In this document: positions 5,837 to 13,764 of the stretch, one piece after another | Layout of the letters: each line of letters starts with the position of its first letter | How positions within the stretch are numbered: the stretch's first letter is position 1 | Translations under genes and position numbers: made by a program | Assembly: GCA_903909905.1 (NCBI GenBank) | Contig: CAIVXP010000093.1 | Span: 1 to 17,514, forward strand | Direction: 5' to 3' | DNA: 17,514 nucleotides | Origin: Akkermansiaceae bacterium | Lineage (GTDB): Bacteria > Verrucomicrobiota > Verrucomicrobiia > Verrucomicrobiales > Akkermansiaceae | Notes under the pieces: model-generated | Seen by the model: only the letters and a program-made list of their open reading frames with translations | Database searches by the model: none | What the model was told of the DNA's origin: nothing

Positions 5837-8041
5837 CTATGTTTGATGCCAACCAACGAACATATGGGTGGGGCAATCGTGGGAAGCATTAGTGTTGAAA
5901 GGATTGGTGTCCGCTACGGTGTGAGTGGCGAAAAGAGCGGTTTGAAAGCCTTTTTGGTGAGCAGGGATGATGTCGTGATTGGGATCGTTGCCGATGTAGA
6001 GGGCGTTTTTGGGGGAAATGCCGCGAGCTTTGAGGCGTGTTGCGAGTTGTGAGAAAAGCGCCGGTGAAGGTTTGGCGATGCGATGCTGGTAGGAGAGAAT
6101 AGTGAGATCGGGCTCGAAGAGGTTTGCGAGATGACCGAGCGATGGAAGCGTGTTGATCTGCGCGTTGGAGAGAATGCCAAGTACGATGCCAGAGTCGTGG
6201 AGCTCGTTGAGAAAATTCTCCAAGCCGGGCATGATGCGAGATGGATGCCAAAATGTTTCCAGGCTGATGATGAGATCCTTAAGATCGCAATCTTCGGGTG
6301 CCTTGAGGATTTGGTGCCACAATTCACAGAGGTCGACTTCGGGGAATTCTTCTGCCGAGCGTTGATGGTGGTGTCGAATGGCGGCATGCAAGGCGTTGCT
6401 TGGCGATTCAGGCGGCTTGTAGCCGAAGGATTTGATGATTTCGCGCAGCTTGGGATCGGCATCGGGATCGGGTTTCACGCCGCCTGCCGGAGCGTCAAGC
6501 ATCGTGCCGTAGACGTCGAAAATAGCCGCACGAAATGGCGATGTGTCGATGGATCGAATGCGCGGAGCGGCTGGAGATTTGAGAAAATGAAACTCCGATG
6601 CGGAAAGGTGCGCTTTGAGAATTTGGTCGGGCATCAACGCTCCCGTCGTTGAAGTTTTTTGATCGAGGGTCAGGTTGAGAATCCCGACAAGTTGTTCTCC
6701 ATGCGCGGTAGTGGAATACCCTTCGAACAACTGCCGTGTTTGTGATTGGTGATTATGAATCAACGCATCATCAATCCATGGTTTGAGTGGCGATATTTTG
6801 CCATCGATTAGCACTCTGGGCGTGGCGTGATGGCTGGAGTCGAGCAGTTTTCGTATTACTCTTTCCTGAAGAACTTCGGGAAGATTTCCAAAATCCAAAA
6901 AACCATCATGTTCGATTGATGTGATCGTGGATTCGATCGCATCGGCGTTTGGCTCTCGATTCCATGCCTGCCACAGGCGTGTGAGTGAACTTTCGAGATT
7001 TCGCTTGAGTGATTCGTGCGAAATCCAATCGGTCGGGATCAGGATTTTTTCGTAAAGCTTGGTGTGTTCGACACCGTGCTTCGCCAGATCGTGAGAAATG
7101 TGTGGCAACTTCCGGCCAATGAGTGGTTTGCCATATGCATGCGATTCTAGAAAAACGAGACCGAAGCCCTCGGAGATCGAGCAGGTGACGAAGTGGGTTG
7201 CGTGCGAGATCCACGATTCGAACGATGCGTCGGTGCTTGTTGTGGGCGCGACGCGGTCGACGACAGCGAACTCGACAGGCAATCGATTGGCGCCACAGAA
7301 ATTTTTCCAACGCTCGTGGATTTCAAGCCATTGTGGATTTTCGGGTGCGATAGTGATTGCTGCGCGTGTGCCCTTGGGTGCGAGTTGAGTGAGAAGGATT
7401 AGTTCGCCAATGTTTTTGCGGCGGATGCCGCGTGCGGGGCAGAGCAATAAGGCTCCGGTATTTGGTGTATTTGATGATGTGTTGGGAATTGAATCCGCAT
7501 TGAAAACCGGGTTCTCAATCAAGTGCGCGTTGGCTGCGGAAAGCCCGGCTTTGATGAAATGGTGGCGGTCGCGTGAGTTGATGAACGCGTAGTGGATTTG
7601 CGGAGCGAGTGGGTAAAGATTGGGGCATTCGGCGATGTTCGCGCGGTTTTCTGCTCGGCCGTCTTCCGCAAGATCGTGGATGTGCAGCAGGAGTCGCTCG
7701 CGCTGTGAGGCGAGCATTGAAACGATCAGCGGGACCGCGCGGTTTTTGCCGAGCGAGTGGTTGTGAAAATGCCAGATGTCGGGCGGAGCACCGAGCGCAT
7801 CGGACGCGCTTGCACGGAGCGCATCCAGGATTTTTTCTGCGCCTTGCCTGTCGAGTGGCGAGTCGCTGTAAGCAAGTCCCTCGACCATGCGAACGGGCAT
7901 GGTGTCGGTCATGCCTCGCGGGCATTTGCCGACAAGGATGACATGCGCGATGCCTCGTCGCGTGAGTTCGCGCGATGCGCGTTCGATGACGCGCGAGACG
8001 CCTGACGGCTCGAGGTGATAGTGGATGATGGCGACCTTCAT
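5837..8041 (-). CDS. fusion of a GT-B glycosyltransferase and a HAD-superfamily hydrolase
   Basis: 734 aa, two domains. Residues 1-390 form a GT4-like retaining glycosyltransferase: N-terminal HYHLEPSGVSRVIE (7-20) with the Gly loop, CPARGIRRKN (201-210) as the basic donor-phosphate segment, and CSISEGFGLVFLES with the EX7E pair E291/E299. After a linker of about 100 residues, 503-710 form a HAD domain: motif I IFDVYGT with nucleophile D509, motif II S625 in ILSNA, motif III K657 in RIAKPSP, and motif IV GNDPNHD (684-690). The roughly 110-residue gap between motifs I and II fits a helical C1 cap. The second Asp of motif I is Tyr511, as in L-2-haloacid dehalogenases, so phosphatase activity is uncertain. 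GT-plus-HAD fusions occur in sugar-phosphate routes (sucrose-phosphate synthase/phosphatase); a transfer-then-hydrolysis role here is inference. No signal peptide or TM segment, so cytoplasmic. It starts 29 bp after the SNF2 stop, so probably cotranscribed. Confidence 0.85.
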   Translation of the reverse strand: MKVAIIHYHLEPSGVSRVIERASRELTRRGIAHVILVGKCPRGMTDTMPVRMVEGLAYSDSPLDRQGAEKILDALRASASDALGAPPDIWHFHNHSLGKNRAVPLIVSMLASQRERLLLHIHDLAEDGRAENRANIAECPNLYPLAPQIHYAFINSRDRHHFIKAGLSAANAHLIENPVFNADSIPNTSSNTPNTGALLLCPARGIRRKNIGELILLTQLAPKGTRAAITIAPENPQWLEIHERWKNFCGANRLPVEFAVVDRVAPTTSTDASFESWISHATHFVTCSISEGFGLVFLESHAYGKPLIGRKLPHISHDLAKHGVEHTKLYEKILIPTDWISHESLKRNLESSLTRLWQAWNREPNADAIESTITSIEHDGFLDFGNLPEVLQERVIRKLLDSSHHATPRVLIDGKISPLKPWIDDALIHNHQSQTRQLFEGYSTTAHGEQLVGILNLTLDQKTSTTGALMPDQILKAHLSASEFHFLKSPAAPRIRSIDTSPFRAAIFDVYGTMLDAPAGGVKPDPDADPKLREIIKSFGYKPPESPSNALHAAIRHHHQRSAEEFPEVDLCELWHQILKAPEDCDLKDLIISLETFWHPSRIMPGLENFLNELHDSGIVLGILSNAQINTLPSLGHLANLFEPDLTILSYQHRIAKPSPALFSQLATRLKARGISPKNALYIGNDPNHDIIPAHQKGFQTALFATHTVADTNPFNTNASHDCPTHMFVGWHQT

Positions 8042-8070
8042 CGGGTGAGGGAGGTCGACTCGCGCTTGGC

Positions 8071-11000
8071 TCAGATTTTTTTCTCCTCGTCGTCCTCGTC
8101 GATGTTGTGGGTGAGGATGAACTGCAGGTCATCGATGCCGAGGTTGGAGGCGAAGCCTTCGTCGCCGAGGACATTGGTTACCAGCTGTGTCTTCTGATGC
8201 TGGAGGATGCGGATCTTTTCCTCGACCGTGTCGCGGGTGAGCAAACGGTAGGCGATGACTTTGTTTTTCTGGCCGATCCGGTGGGTTCGGTCGATGGCCT
8301 GGTTTTCCACGGCCGGGTTCCACCATGGATCGTAGAGGATCACGTAGGAGGCAGAGGTCAGGTTGAGGCCTGCGCCACCGGCTTTGAGCGAGAGCATGAA
8401 GACCGAGGGGTCTTTGGTCGTCTGGAAGCGTTCGATTTCACCTTTGCGGTCCTTGGTTTGGCCGGTGAGGTAATTGTAGGGGCGATTTTCCAATTCGAGG
8501 CGGGCCTTGATGAGGTCGAGCATCGAAACGAACTGCGAGAAGACGAGCACCTTGTGGCCTTCTTCGTGGAGTTGGTCGAGCAGGTAGAAGAGCGACTCCA
8601 TCTTGGCCGATTCCTCCTTGAGGTACTTCGGATCGATGAGGCCCGGATGGCAGCAGATTTGGCGAAGGCGCATGAGGCCTTGGAGGATCGCGAAGGAATT
8701 TTTCTTCACCGCCTCATCCGAATCGAGCCCGAGCAGTGCCTTTTGGATGCGTTTCAGCTCGGCCTTGTAGAGCTCGAGCTGCACGCCCTCCATCTTCGAG
8801 TAGACTTCCTCTTCGGTACGTGGCGGCAGGTCTTGGGCGACTTGCAGTTTTGTGCGGCGAATGAGGAAAGGGCGAAGACGCGAGGCTAGACGGGCTTGGC
8901 TGAGTGGGTCCTTGCGTTTGTCGAAGCGCTTTTTGAAATAGGCGCGCGATCCGAGCACGCCTGGCATGGCGAAGGCCATGAGTGACCACATGTCGAGCAG
9001 GCGGTTTTCGATGGGGGTACCGGTGAGCACGAGGCGGTTTTGTGAATCGAGTTCGCGGGCGCACTTCGCGGCTTTTGAATCCGGGTTTTTGATTTGCTGG
9101 CCTTCGTCGAGGATGATCGTGAGCCACTTCACTCCGTTGAGTTCTTCGCCACAGACGCGAAGTTGTGCGTAGTTTAGAACGAGAATGTCGATGTTTTCCT
9201 GAATGTGGTCGACATTGATGTCGTCACGGTTCTTGAGAATTTTGACGACCAGGTTGGGCGCAAATTTGTTTGCTTCGCTGGCCCAAACATCCAGCACCGA
9301 TTTCGGGCAGACCACGAGTGCTGGCTTCTTGGGGGCGTTGTTTTGTCTTTGTTCCTCGAAGAGCCAGAGCAGGTAGGTGAGCGACTGAATGGTTTTGCCG
9401 AGACCCATGTCGTCGGCGAGGATGCCGCCGAAATTGTTGACCGCGAGGTAAGCGAGGAATTTGAAACCATCGACCTGGTACGGGCGCAGTGTTGCGTTGA
9501 GCGTGCTGGGCACATCGGGGTTCACTTCGATCTGAATGTCGCCGGCGCGGTTCTTGATGCGCTCCCATGCCTTCGGGTCGAAAACTTCGGCCGCCTTCGG
9601 ATCTGCGAGCTGAAGGGCGTGCATGCGGTGGGTCTCACCGGAAAGGTCGAAGGGGTCGAGGCCGAGGCGTGTGACGGCCTCGCGCTGGTCGGCATCGAGT
9701 TTGATTTCGAGTCGCATCCATGAGCCGTCTTCCATGCGGACATAGCCACCGCGTGCGGCGACCAGTTGGCGGATTTGCGCCTTCGAAAGGTTGACACCTT
9801 GGACATCGATGACGATGCGAAGGTCGAACCAGTCGATGTCCTGGCCCACGACTTCGAAGCGGACAGCGGCCGTGACCGGATCGGCGAGAATCGACTTCAG
9901 GCGCAGGTCGATGTCGAGTTCGATGTCCTCGGGCATCGCCTTGATCCATTCCGCAAATTTTTCGGGGAACTGCTTGGTGATGCGCGATTTGAACGAAAGA
10001 AGTTTTTCGTCATAGGACAGGCCCATGTCATCGAGGATCGGCGGGACCGGGTAGAGGGCCTCGCGGGCGAAGCGTAGCAGTTGTTTGCCTTTGACCGGTT
10101 GTTGTTCGGCGAGTTCCCAGCCGTCCTTGGTGAGGCGTTCGGTGCGGCGGCCTTTGGTTTCGATCGCGGTGACATCGATGACCAAATGTTCGGTTTCCGC
10201 AGCGGTGAGGCCGGCGATAAGTTTCATCTCGAACTTCGGTTTGAGTTCGAGGTCGACGACGCGTTTTTTGAGCGACTCGGGCAGTGAGGCGCCGATCTTG
10301 CGGAGGAACTCCACACCTTCGAGAGAGTCGATCACGCGGCGCGGGATCAGGTAGCGCGGCATCACATCGGTTTCCTCGAGCCAGCGTGGTGGGCCAGGGA
10401 ACACCGTTTCATCGGATTGATAGAGCTCCTTGCGACCGGGCAGGAGGCGCACCGAGTGCGAAACATTTTCGCCGGCGGTGGTGACGAGTTGCAGCGCGAA
10501 ACTTTTTGCATCGTACGGATCGTCCTCGCAGATCCAGCGGAGCGCGTCGGCGACGACCTTGAAGTCCTTGTCGTCGAGGTTGACGATATAGCCTTTGAGT
10601 GCGGGTTGGCGGAAGACCCGGTTCATGAAGCGGCATGATTCTTCTTGGTCGAAATCGAGCGTCGTGTCGCCGTGTTTGCGGTAGAATGCGAGGTAGTGTT
10701 CCCAGAGTGTTTGGCTCGAGGCGTCCATCAGGAGGGCGCCTTCGTGGTGGAGGTTCACATAGTGCTCAATTTCATTTTTCTCGCGCAGTTGGATCCACAC
10801 GGATGATTTCGATTCCTTCACTTCCATCCGCGCCTCGTTGATGGTGGCGACGAGGCGGAAGCTGACGGTGATCGGTTCTTCTTGCGGCGGGCGTTCGTTG
10901 ACCTGCTCGATGCGCTCGTACCATGCGGCGACTTCGCGCTCCTGCTCCCAGTCGGCCATTTTGCGTTGCACATGGCCGAGGTCGGTGATCACGCTCATGA

Positions 11001-11574
11001 ACTCCGGGTAGGGGAGCTTGCGTTTGTAGAACGCGTAGGCGATGTAGTTCCAGAACTCGAGAATGTCGCCCGGCGGCATCGGCCAAAGTTCGAGCGGTTC
11101 GTAGGAAGTGATTTCCCAACGCGGGCTGATGCGGACCATGTCGTGGTCGTGGAGTTCGCCCTCGATCACATAGCGGCGATAGCGTTTTTCGATTTTTGTG
11201 ACGAAGTCCGCTTCCTTGTCGTCGAGTTCGCGGCCGAGTTTTTCCTCAATAATGTCGAGGACTGGCGTGTCGTCGAATTCGTTGGGCGACTCGGGCAGGT
11301 CCTCGCCGCGGTGCATGCGCTCCATCATTGTCGCATACTGGCAGGCACCGGAGACGATCTCGTCCTCGGCGGTGCAGGATCCGAACCAGCGGTTGCCTTG
11401 GAGGCGGAGGCTGGTGCGGAAGGTGCCGGATTCGTCTTCGACGCGGCCTGGGATGAAGAGGTGGTTGCCGACAATCTGTGTCACAGCGCCGTCCTTTTGC
11501 AGCAATTCGCCGCGTTTTCTCGATTCTTCGGGGAAGCTGTTGAGAAAGTTGAGTGTGGCGCGGTCTGGATTCAT
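8071..11574 (-). CDS. SNF2-family DNA-dependent ATPase/helicase with long N-terminal region
   Basis: 1167 aa. ATP-driven DNA translocase of the Swi2/Snf2 group (superfamily 2), probably remodelling nucleoprotein such as RNA polymerase-DNA or repair complexes. The motor spans about 695-1140: LRPYQVDGFKFL (697-708), motif I DDMGLGKT (721-728), motif II DEGQ (823-826), motif III LTGTPIEN (850-857), VLVFSQFVSMLD (1009-1020), motif V GGAGLNLT (1066-1073) and motif VI QAIDRTHRIGQ (1092-1102). All look intact. The N-terminal 690 residues have no motor motifs. Residues 61-80 look like a degenerate SWIM zinc motif (W63, C67, C78, with G65 and Y80 where Cys and His are expected). The C terminus is acidic (DEDDEE). 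It is first in a probable operon with the glycosyltransferase-HAD gene. A candidate promoter lies about 80 bp upstream; no Shine-Dalgarno is visible. Confidence 0.95.
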   Translation of the reverse strand: MNPDRATLNFLNSFPEESRKRGELLQKDGAVTQIVGNHLFIPGRVEDESGTFRTSLRLQGNRWFGSCTAEDEIVSGACQYATMMERMHRGEDLPESPNEFDDTPVLDIIEEKLGRELDDKEADFVTKIEKRYRRYVIEGELHDHDMVRISPRWEITSYEPLELWPMPPGDILEFWNYIAYAFYKRKLPYPEFMSVITDLGHVQRKMADWEQEREVAAWYERIEQVNERPPQEEPITVSFRLVATINEARMEVKESKSSVWIQLREKNEIEHYVNLHHEGALLMDASSQTLWEHYLAFYRKHGDTTLDFDQEESCRFMNRVFRQPALKGYIVNLDDKDFKVVADALRWICEDDPYDAKSFALQLVTTAGENVSHSVRLLPGRKELYQSDETVFPGPPRWLEETDVMPRYLIPRRVIDSLEGVEFLRKIGASLPESLKKRVVDLELKPKFEMKLIAGLTAAETEHLVIDVTAIETKGRRTERLTKDGWELAEQQPVKGKQLLRFAREALYPVPPILDDMGLSYDEKLLSFKSRITKQFPEKFAEWIKAMPEDIELDIDLRLKSILADPVTAAVRFEVVGQDIDWFDLRIVIDVQGVNLSKAQIRQLVAARGGYVRMEDGSWMRLEIKLDADQREAVTRLGLDPFDLSGETHRMHALQLADPKAAEVFDPKAWERIKNRAGDIQIEVNPDVPSTLNATLRPYQVDGFKFLAYLAVNNFGGILADDMGLGKTIQSLTYLLWLFEEQRQNNAPKKPALVVCPKSVLDVWASEANKFAPNLVVKILKNRDDINVDHIQENIDILVLNYAQLRVCGEELNGVKWLTIILDEGQQIKNPDSKAAKCARELDSQNRLVLTGTPIENRLLDMWSLMAFAMPGVLGSRAYFKKRFDKRKDPLSQARLASRLRPFLIRRTKLQVAQDLPPRTEEEVYSKMEGVQLELYKAELKRIQKALLGLDSDEAVKKNSFAILQGLMRLRQICCHPGLIDPKYLKEESAKMESLFYLLDQLHEEGHKVLVFSQFVSMLDLIKARLELENRPYNYLTGQTKDRKGEIERFQTTKDPSVFMLSLKAGGAGLNLTSASYVILYDPWWNPAVENQAIDRTHRIGQKNKVIAYRLLTRDTVEEKIRILQHQKTQLVTNVLGDEGFASNLGIDDLQFILTHNIDEDDEEKKI

Positions 11575-11657
11575 TGTAGGCAGGGGTGATGAGGTCGTTT
11601 TCGGCTGAGCAGGGTAATTTTGTGCGACACTTCAGGTGCGCAGCTCACGGAGGTGGG

Positions 11658-11687
11658 ATTCTAAGCCGTGAATTTTTGATCAATCAA
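11658..11687 (-). promoter_or_regulatory. candidate promoter of the SNF2 gene, with overlapping dyad
   Basis: Read on the minus strand: -35 TTGATT (11687-11682), 18-bp spacer, -10 TAGAAT (11663-11658), matching 4/6 and 5/6 of the sigma70 consensus. The predicted start of transcription is near 11651, giving a leader of about 75 nt to the SNF2 ATG at 11574. The -35 is covered by a dyad, TTTTGAT-N6-ATCAAAA (11674-11693), containing the perfect 8-mer TTGATCAA, which could be an operator. Based on sequence match only. Confidence 0.4.
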
Positions 11688-11744
11688 TCAAAACATCAGG
11701 GATTCCGCCGCTTGACTTACGACAGCCGATGATATCAGGCGCTC

Positions 11745-12269
11745 TTAACTCTCCGAGCGATGCGGCCCAGCCAGTGCGTTGAGGGTGATGCCGAGGCCGG
11801 CGATCATGAAAAGTGCGGGGAACCAGATTGAGTAGCCAGGCGCGAGTGAGTCTGGCTTGAGGATCGCGAGCTGCGGGTTTTGCGGATGGACGAGACACTC
11901 AGTGTTCATTCCCAGGTGAAATTCCGCGAGGCGTTGTTCGGCGAGGTTGCGCTTATTGGTCCAAGGGTTGCCGCGCAGGGTGGTTTTCTCGCCGAGGAGG
12001 CCTTGGCCTTGCCATTCATAGCCGAAGCTGACGCTGTGGCGGTATTCCATCGGGGAATTCGGATCGTGGCGGCGTTCTTCGAGTTCGGATGCGAGGATGA
12101 TGCATGGGACTTTCGGCCAATTCCGCATTTCCTTGGCCCGCATGTAGCTGCGCGCCATGAGGAATACGAAAAGCCCGCCGATGATCGCGAGCGAGAGCCC
12201 GATAAAGGCCATGAACCAACGGCCGCCACGGGTTTGGCGGGTGGGTGCGTGGTCGTTTGCGGTCGACAT
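11745..12269 (-). CDS. DUF3592-like membrane protein with two TM segments
   Basis: 174 aa. Function unknown. A hydrophobic segment at about 17-42 (FMAFIGLSLAIIGGLFVFLMA) and a second at about 145-168 (IWFPALFMIAGLGITLNALA) enclose an extracytoplasmic domain of about 100 residues. That domain has the DUF3592 pattern: W-P-x-V-x-C-x-I near the start, a YRHSVSFGYEWQGQ strand pair, and a late CLVHPQNPQLAIL that matches the usual V-x-x-x-P-x-x-P-x-x-A-x-L ending. The start ATG lies 9 bp after the argH stop codon, so it is probably cotranscribed with argH, but nothing in it suggests a role in arginine metabolism. No Shine-Dalgarno. The family call is by pattern recognition and could be wrong. Confidence 0.75.
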   Translation of the reverse strand: MSTANDHAPTRQTRGGRWFMAFIGLSLAIIGGLFVFLMARSYMRAKEMRNWPKVPCIILASELEERRHDPNSPMEYRHSVSFGYEWQGQGLLGEKTTLRGNPWTNKRNLAEQRLAEFHLGMNTECLVHPQNPQLAILKPDSLAPGYSIWFPALFMIAGLGITLNALAGPHRSES

Positions 12270-12278
12270 GCCGGGCGC

Positions 12279-13634
12279 TTAATTGAGCTGTTTTTGCCAG
12301 CGTGAAACTTCCGCGCGGACATTGGCGACTGAGGGGGCGCCGGGGTTGGTGCGTGCCGCCAGGGCGCGTTCGATTGAGAAAACTTCGGCCGCGTCGGGGC
12401 CGTAGGCGGGGTCGATCGCGACGAGGTCGAGCGCATCGAGCGGAGTTTTCGTGCGGATCGATTCGGCGACCGCCTTGCCGACGAGGTCGTGGGCTTGACG
12501 GAAAGGAATACCCTTGCGGACCAGATAATCGGCGAGGTCGGTTGCCAGCAACATCGGATCGGAGGCGGCAGCATGGCAATTTTGCTCGTTCATTTCAAGC
12601 GCGGCGACCATCTCGGCATTGACCGCAAGCACGAGCTTGAGGGTGTCGACCGAATCAAAGAGCGGTGGCTTGTCTTCCTGTAGGTCGCGGTTGTAGGTGA
12701 GCGGCAGGCCTTTGAGATTGGTGAGGAGGTTGAGCAGGTTGCCGATCAGGCGTCCGGTCTTGCCGCGAGTGAGTTCGCAGACATCGGGATTTTTTTTCTG
12801 CGGCATCAGCGACGAGCCGGTGGTGTGGGCATCGGAGAGATGGACGAAGGAAAATTCCGCCGTGCACCAGAGGATCAGGTCCTCGCTGAGACGCGAGAGG
12901 TGGGCGCCGCAGAGTGAGATCGTGAAAAGCAGCTCGGCGATGTAGTCGCGGTCGGCGATGGCGTCCATCGAGTTCCGCGTGACGCCGTCAAAGCCGAGCT
13001 CGGCGGCGATCACTTGGCGGTCGAGATTGATGGTCGATCCGGCCAGTGCGCCGGAGCCGAGCGGGCAGAGGTTGAGGCGCTGGCGGCAGTCGGCGAGGCG
13101 GGATTTGTCGCGCTCGAGCATTTCGACATAAGCGAGGAAGTGATGGCCGGCGGTGACCGGCTGACCGCGTTGAAGGTGCGTGTAGCCGGGCATCATCGAA
13201 GCTGCGAATTTCTCCGCGCGATCGAGGAGGGCGAGTTGCAGCTTGGTGGCGGCGGTGATGATTTCGCCGATCTGGGTGCGGCAGTAAAGGCGGGTGTCGG
13301 TGGCGACTTGGTCGTTGCGCGAGCGGGCCGCGTGGAGCTTGGCACCGGTCGGGCCGATGCGGCGGGTGAGCTCCGCCTCGATGTTCATGTGGATGTCTTC
13401 GAGCGATGTCTTGAACTCGAATTTTCCGTCGAGGATTTCTTTTTCGATTTCCCTCAGACCGCTCTCGATTTTTTGGAACTCATCGGCAGTGAGGAGTCCG
13501 GCATTTTGCTGCGCGCGCGCATGGGCGATCGAACCGGCGATGTCGTGCGGGAATAGCCGCCAATCGTACGAAACCGACTCACCGAATTGTTGGACGAGCG
13601 ATGAGGTGTCTTGGGTGAAACGGCCGTGCCACAT
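12279..13634 (-). CDS. argH: argininosuccinate lyase
   Basis: 451 aa, typical length. Cytoplasmic homotetramer of the fumarase/aspartase superfamily; it splits argininosuccinate into arginine and fumarate, the last step of arginine synthesis (EC 4.3.2.1). It starts with the family-typical MWHGRF, then SLEDIHMNIEAELTRRIG (77-94), HAARSRNDQVATD (101-113), PGYTHLQRGQPV (149-160) with the conserved His153, MDAIADRDY (223-231), and the signature loop TTGSSLMPQKKNPD (271-284) with the catalytic Ser region and K280/N282. Nothing is missing. First gene of a probable argH-DUF3592 unit. No Shine-Dalgarno before the ATG, and no other arg genes are in the window. Confidence 0.97.
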   Translation of the reverse strand: MWHGRFTQDTSSLVQQFGESVSYDWRLFPHDIAGSIAHARAQQNAGLLTADEFQKIESGLREIEKEILDGKFEFKTSLEDIHMNIEAELTRRIGPTGAKLHAARSRNDQVATDTRLYCRTQIGEIITAATKLQLALLDRAEKFAASMMPGYTHLQRGQPVTAGHHFLAYVEMLERDKSRLADCRQRLNLCPLGSGALAGSTINLDRQVIAAELGFDGVTRNSMDAIADRDYIAELLFTISLCGAHLSRLSEDLILWCTAEFSFVHLSDAHTTGSSLMPQKKNPDVCELTRGKTGRLIGNLLNLLTNLKGLPLTYNRDLQEDKPPLFDSVDTLKLVLAVNAEMVAALEMNEQNCHAAASDPMLLATDLADYLVRKGIPFRQAHDLVGKAVAESIRTKTPLDALDLVAIDPAYGPDAAEVFSIERALAARTNPGAPSVANVRAEVSRWQKQLN

Positions 13635-13687
13635 GGTGCTGCTGGGAAATAAGTTGGCGGGAAATTGCCGGGCGCGTGCGATCCGGC

Positions 13688-13703
13688 GCGCTCATTGGAG
13701 CGC
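13688..13703. other. perfect hairpin upstream of argH
   Basis: GCGCTC-ATTG-GAGCGC, a 6-bp GC-rich stem with a 4-nt loop, in the 130-bp gap between the end of the secreted-protein gene and the argH start. No T-run follows on either strand, so a classic intrinsic terminator is not supported. It could stop transcripts of the upstream gene, act as an operator, or mean nothing. No convincing argH promoter was recognised in this gap. Confidence 0.3.
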
Positions 13704-13764
13704 AGCGGGCATCACATGCAAACGAGAAAGTGCGGCGATGGAGGAATTCGCCCTTGGCCGCGGC

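Noticed and set aside
5837-11574. Defence system containing the SNF2 helicase (for example DISARM-like)
   Set aside because: No methyltransferase, nuclease, phospholipase D-like or other defence partner is present; neighbours are housekeeping genes.
10882-11589. 235-codon plus-strand frame opposite the SNF2 N terminus
   Set aside because: Antisense shadow rich in Val, Glu and Phe, produced by codon bias of the real gene.
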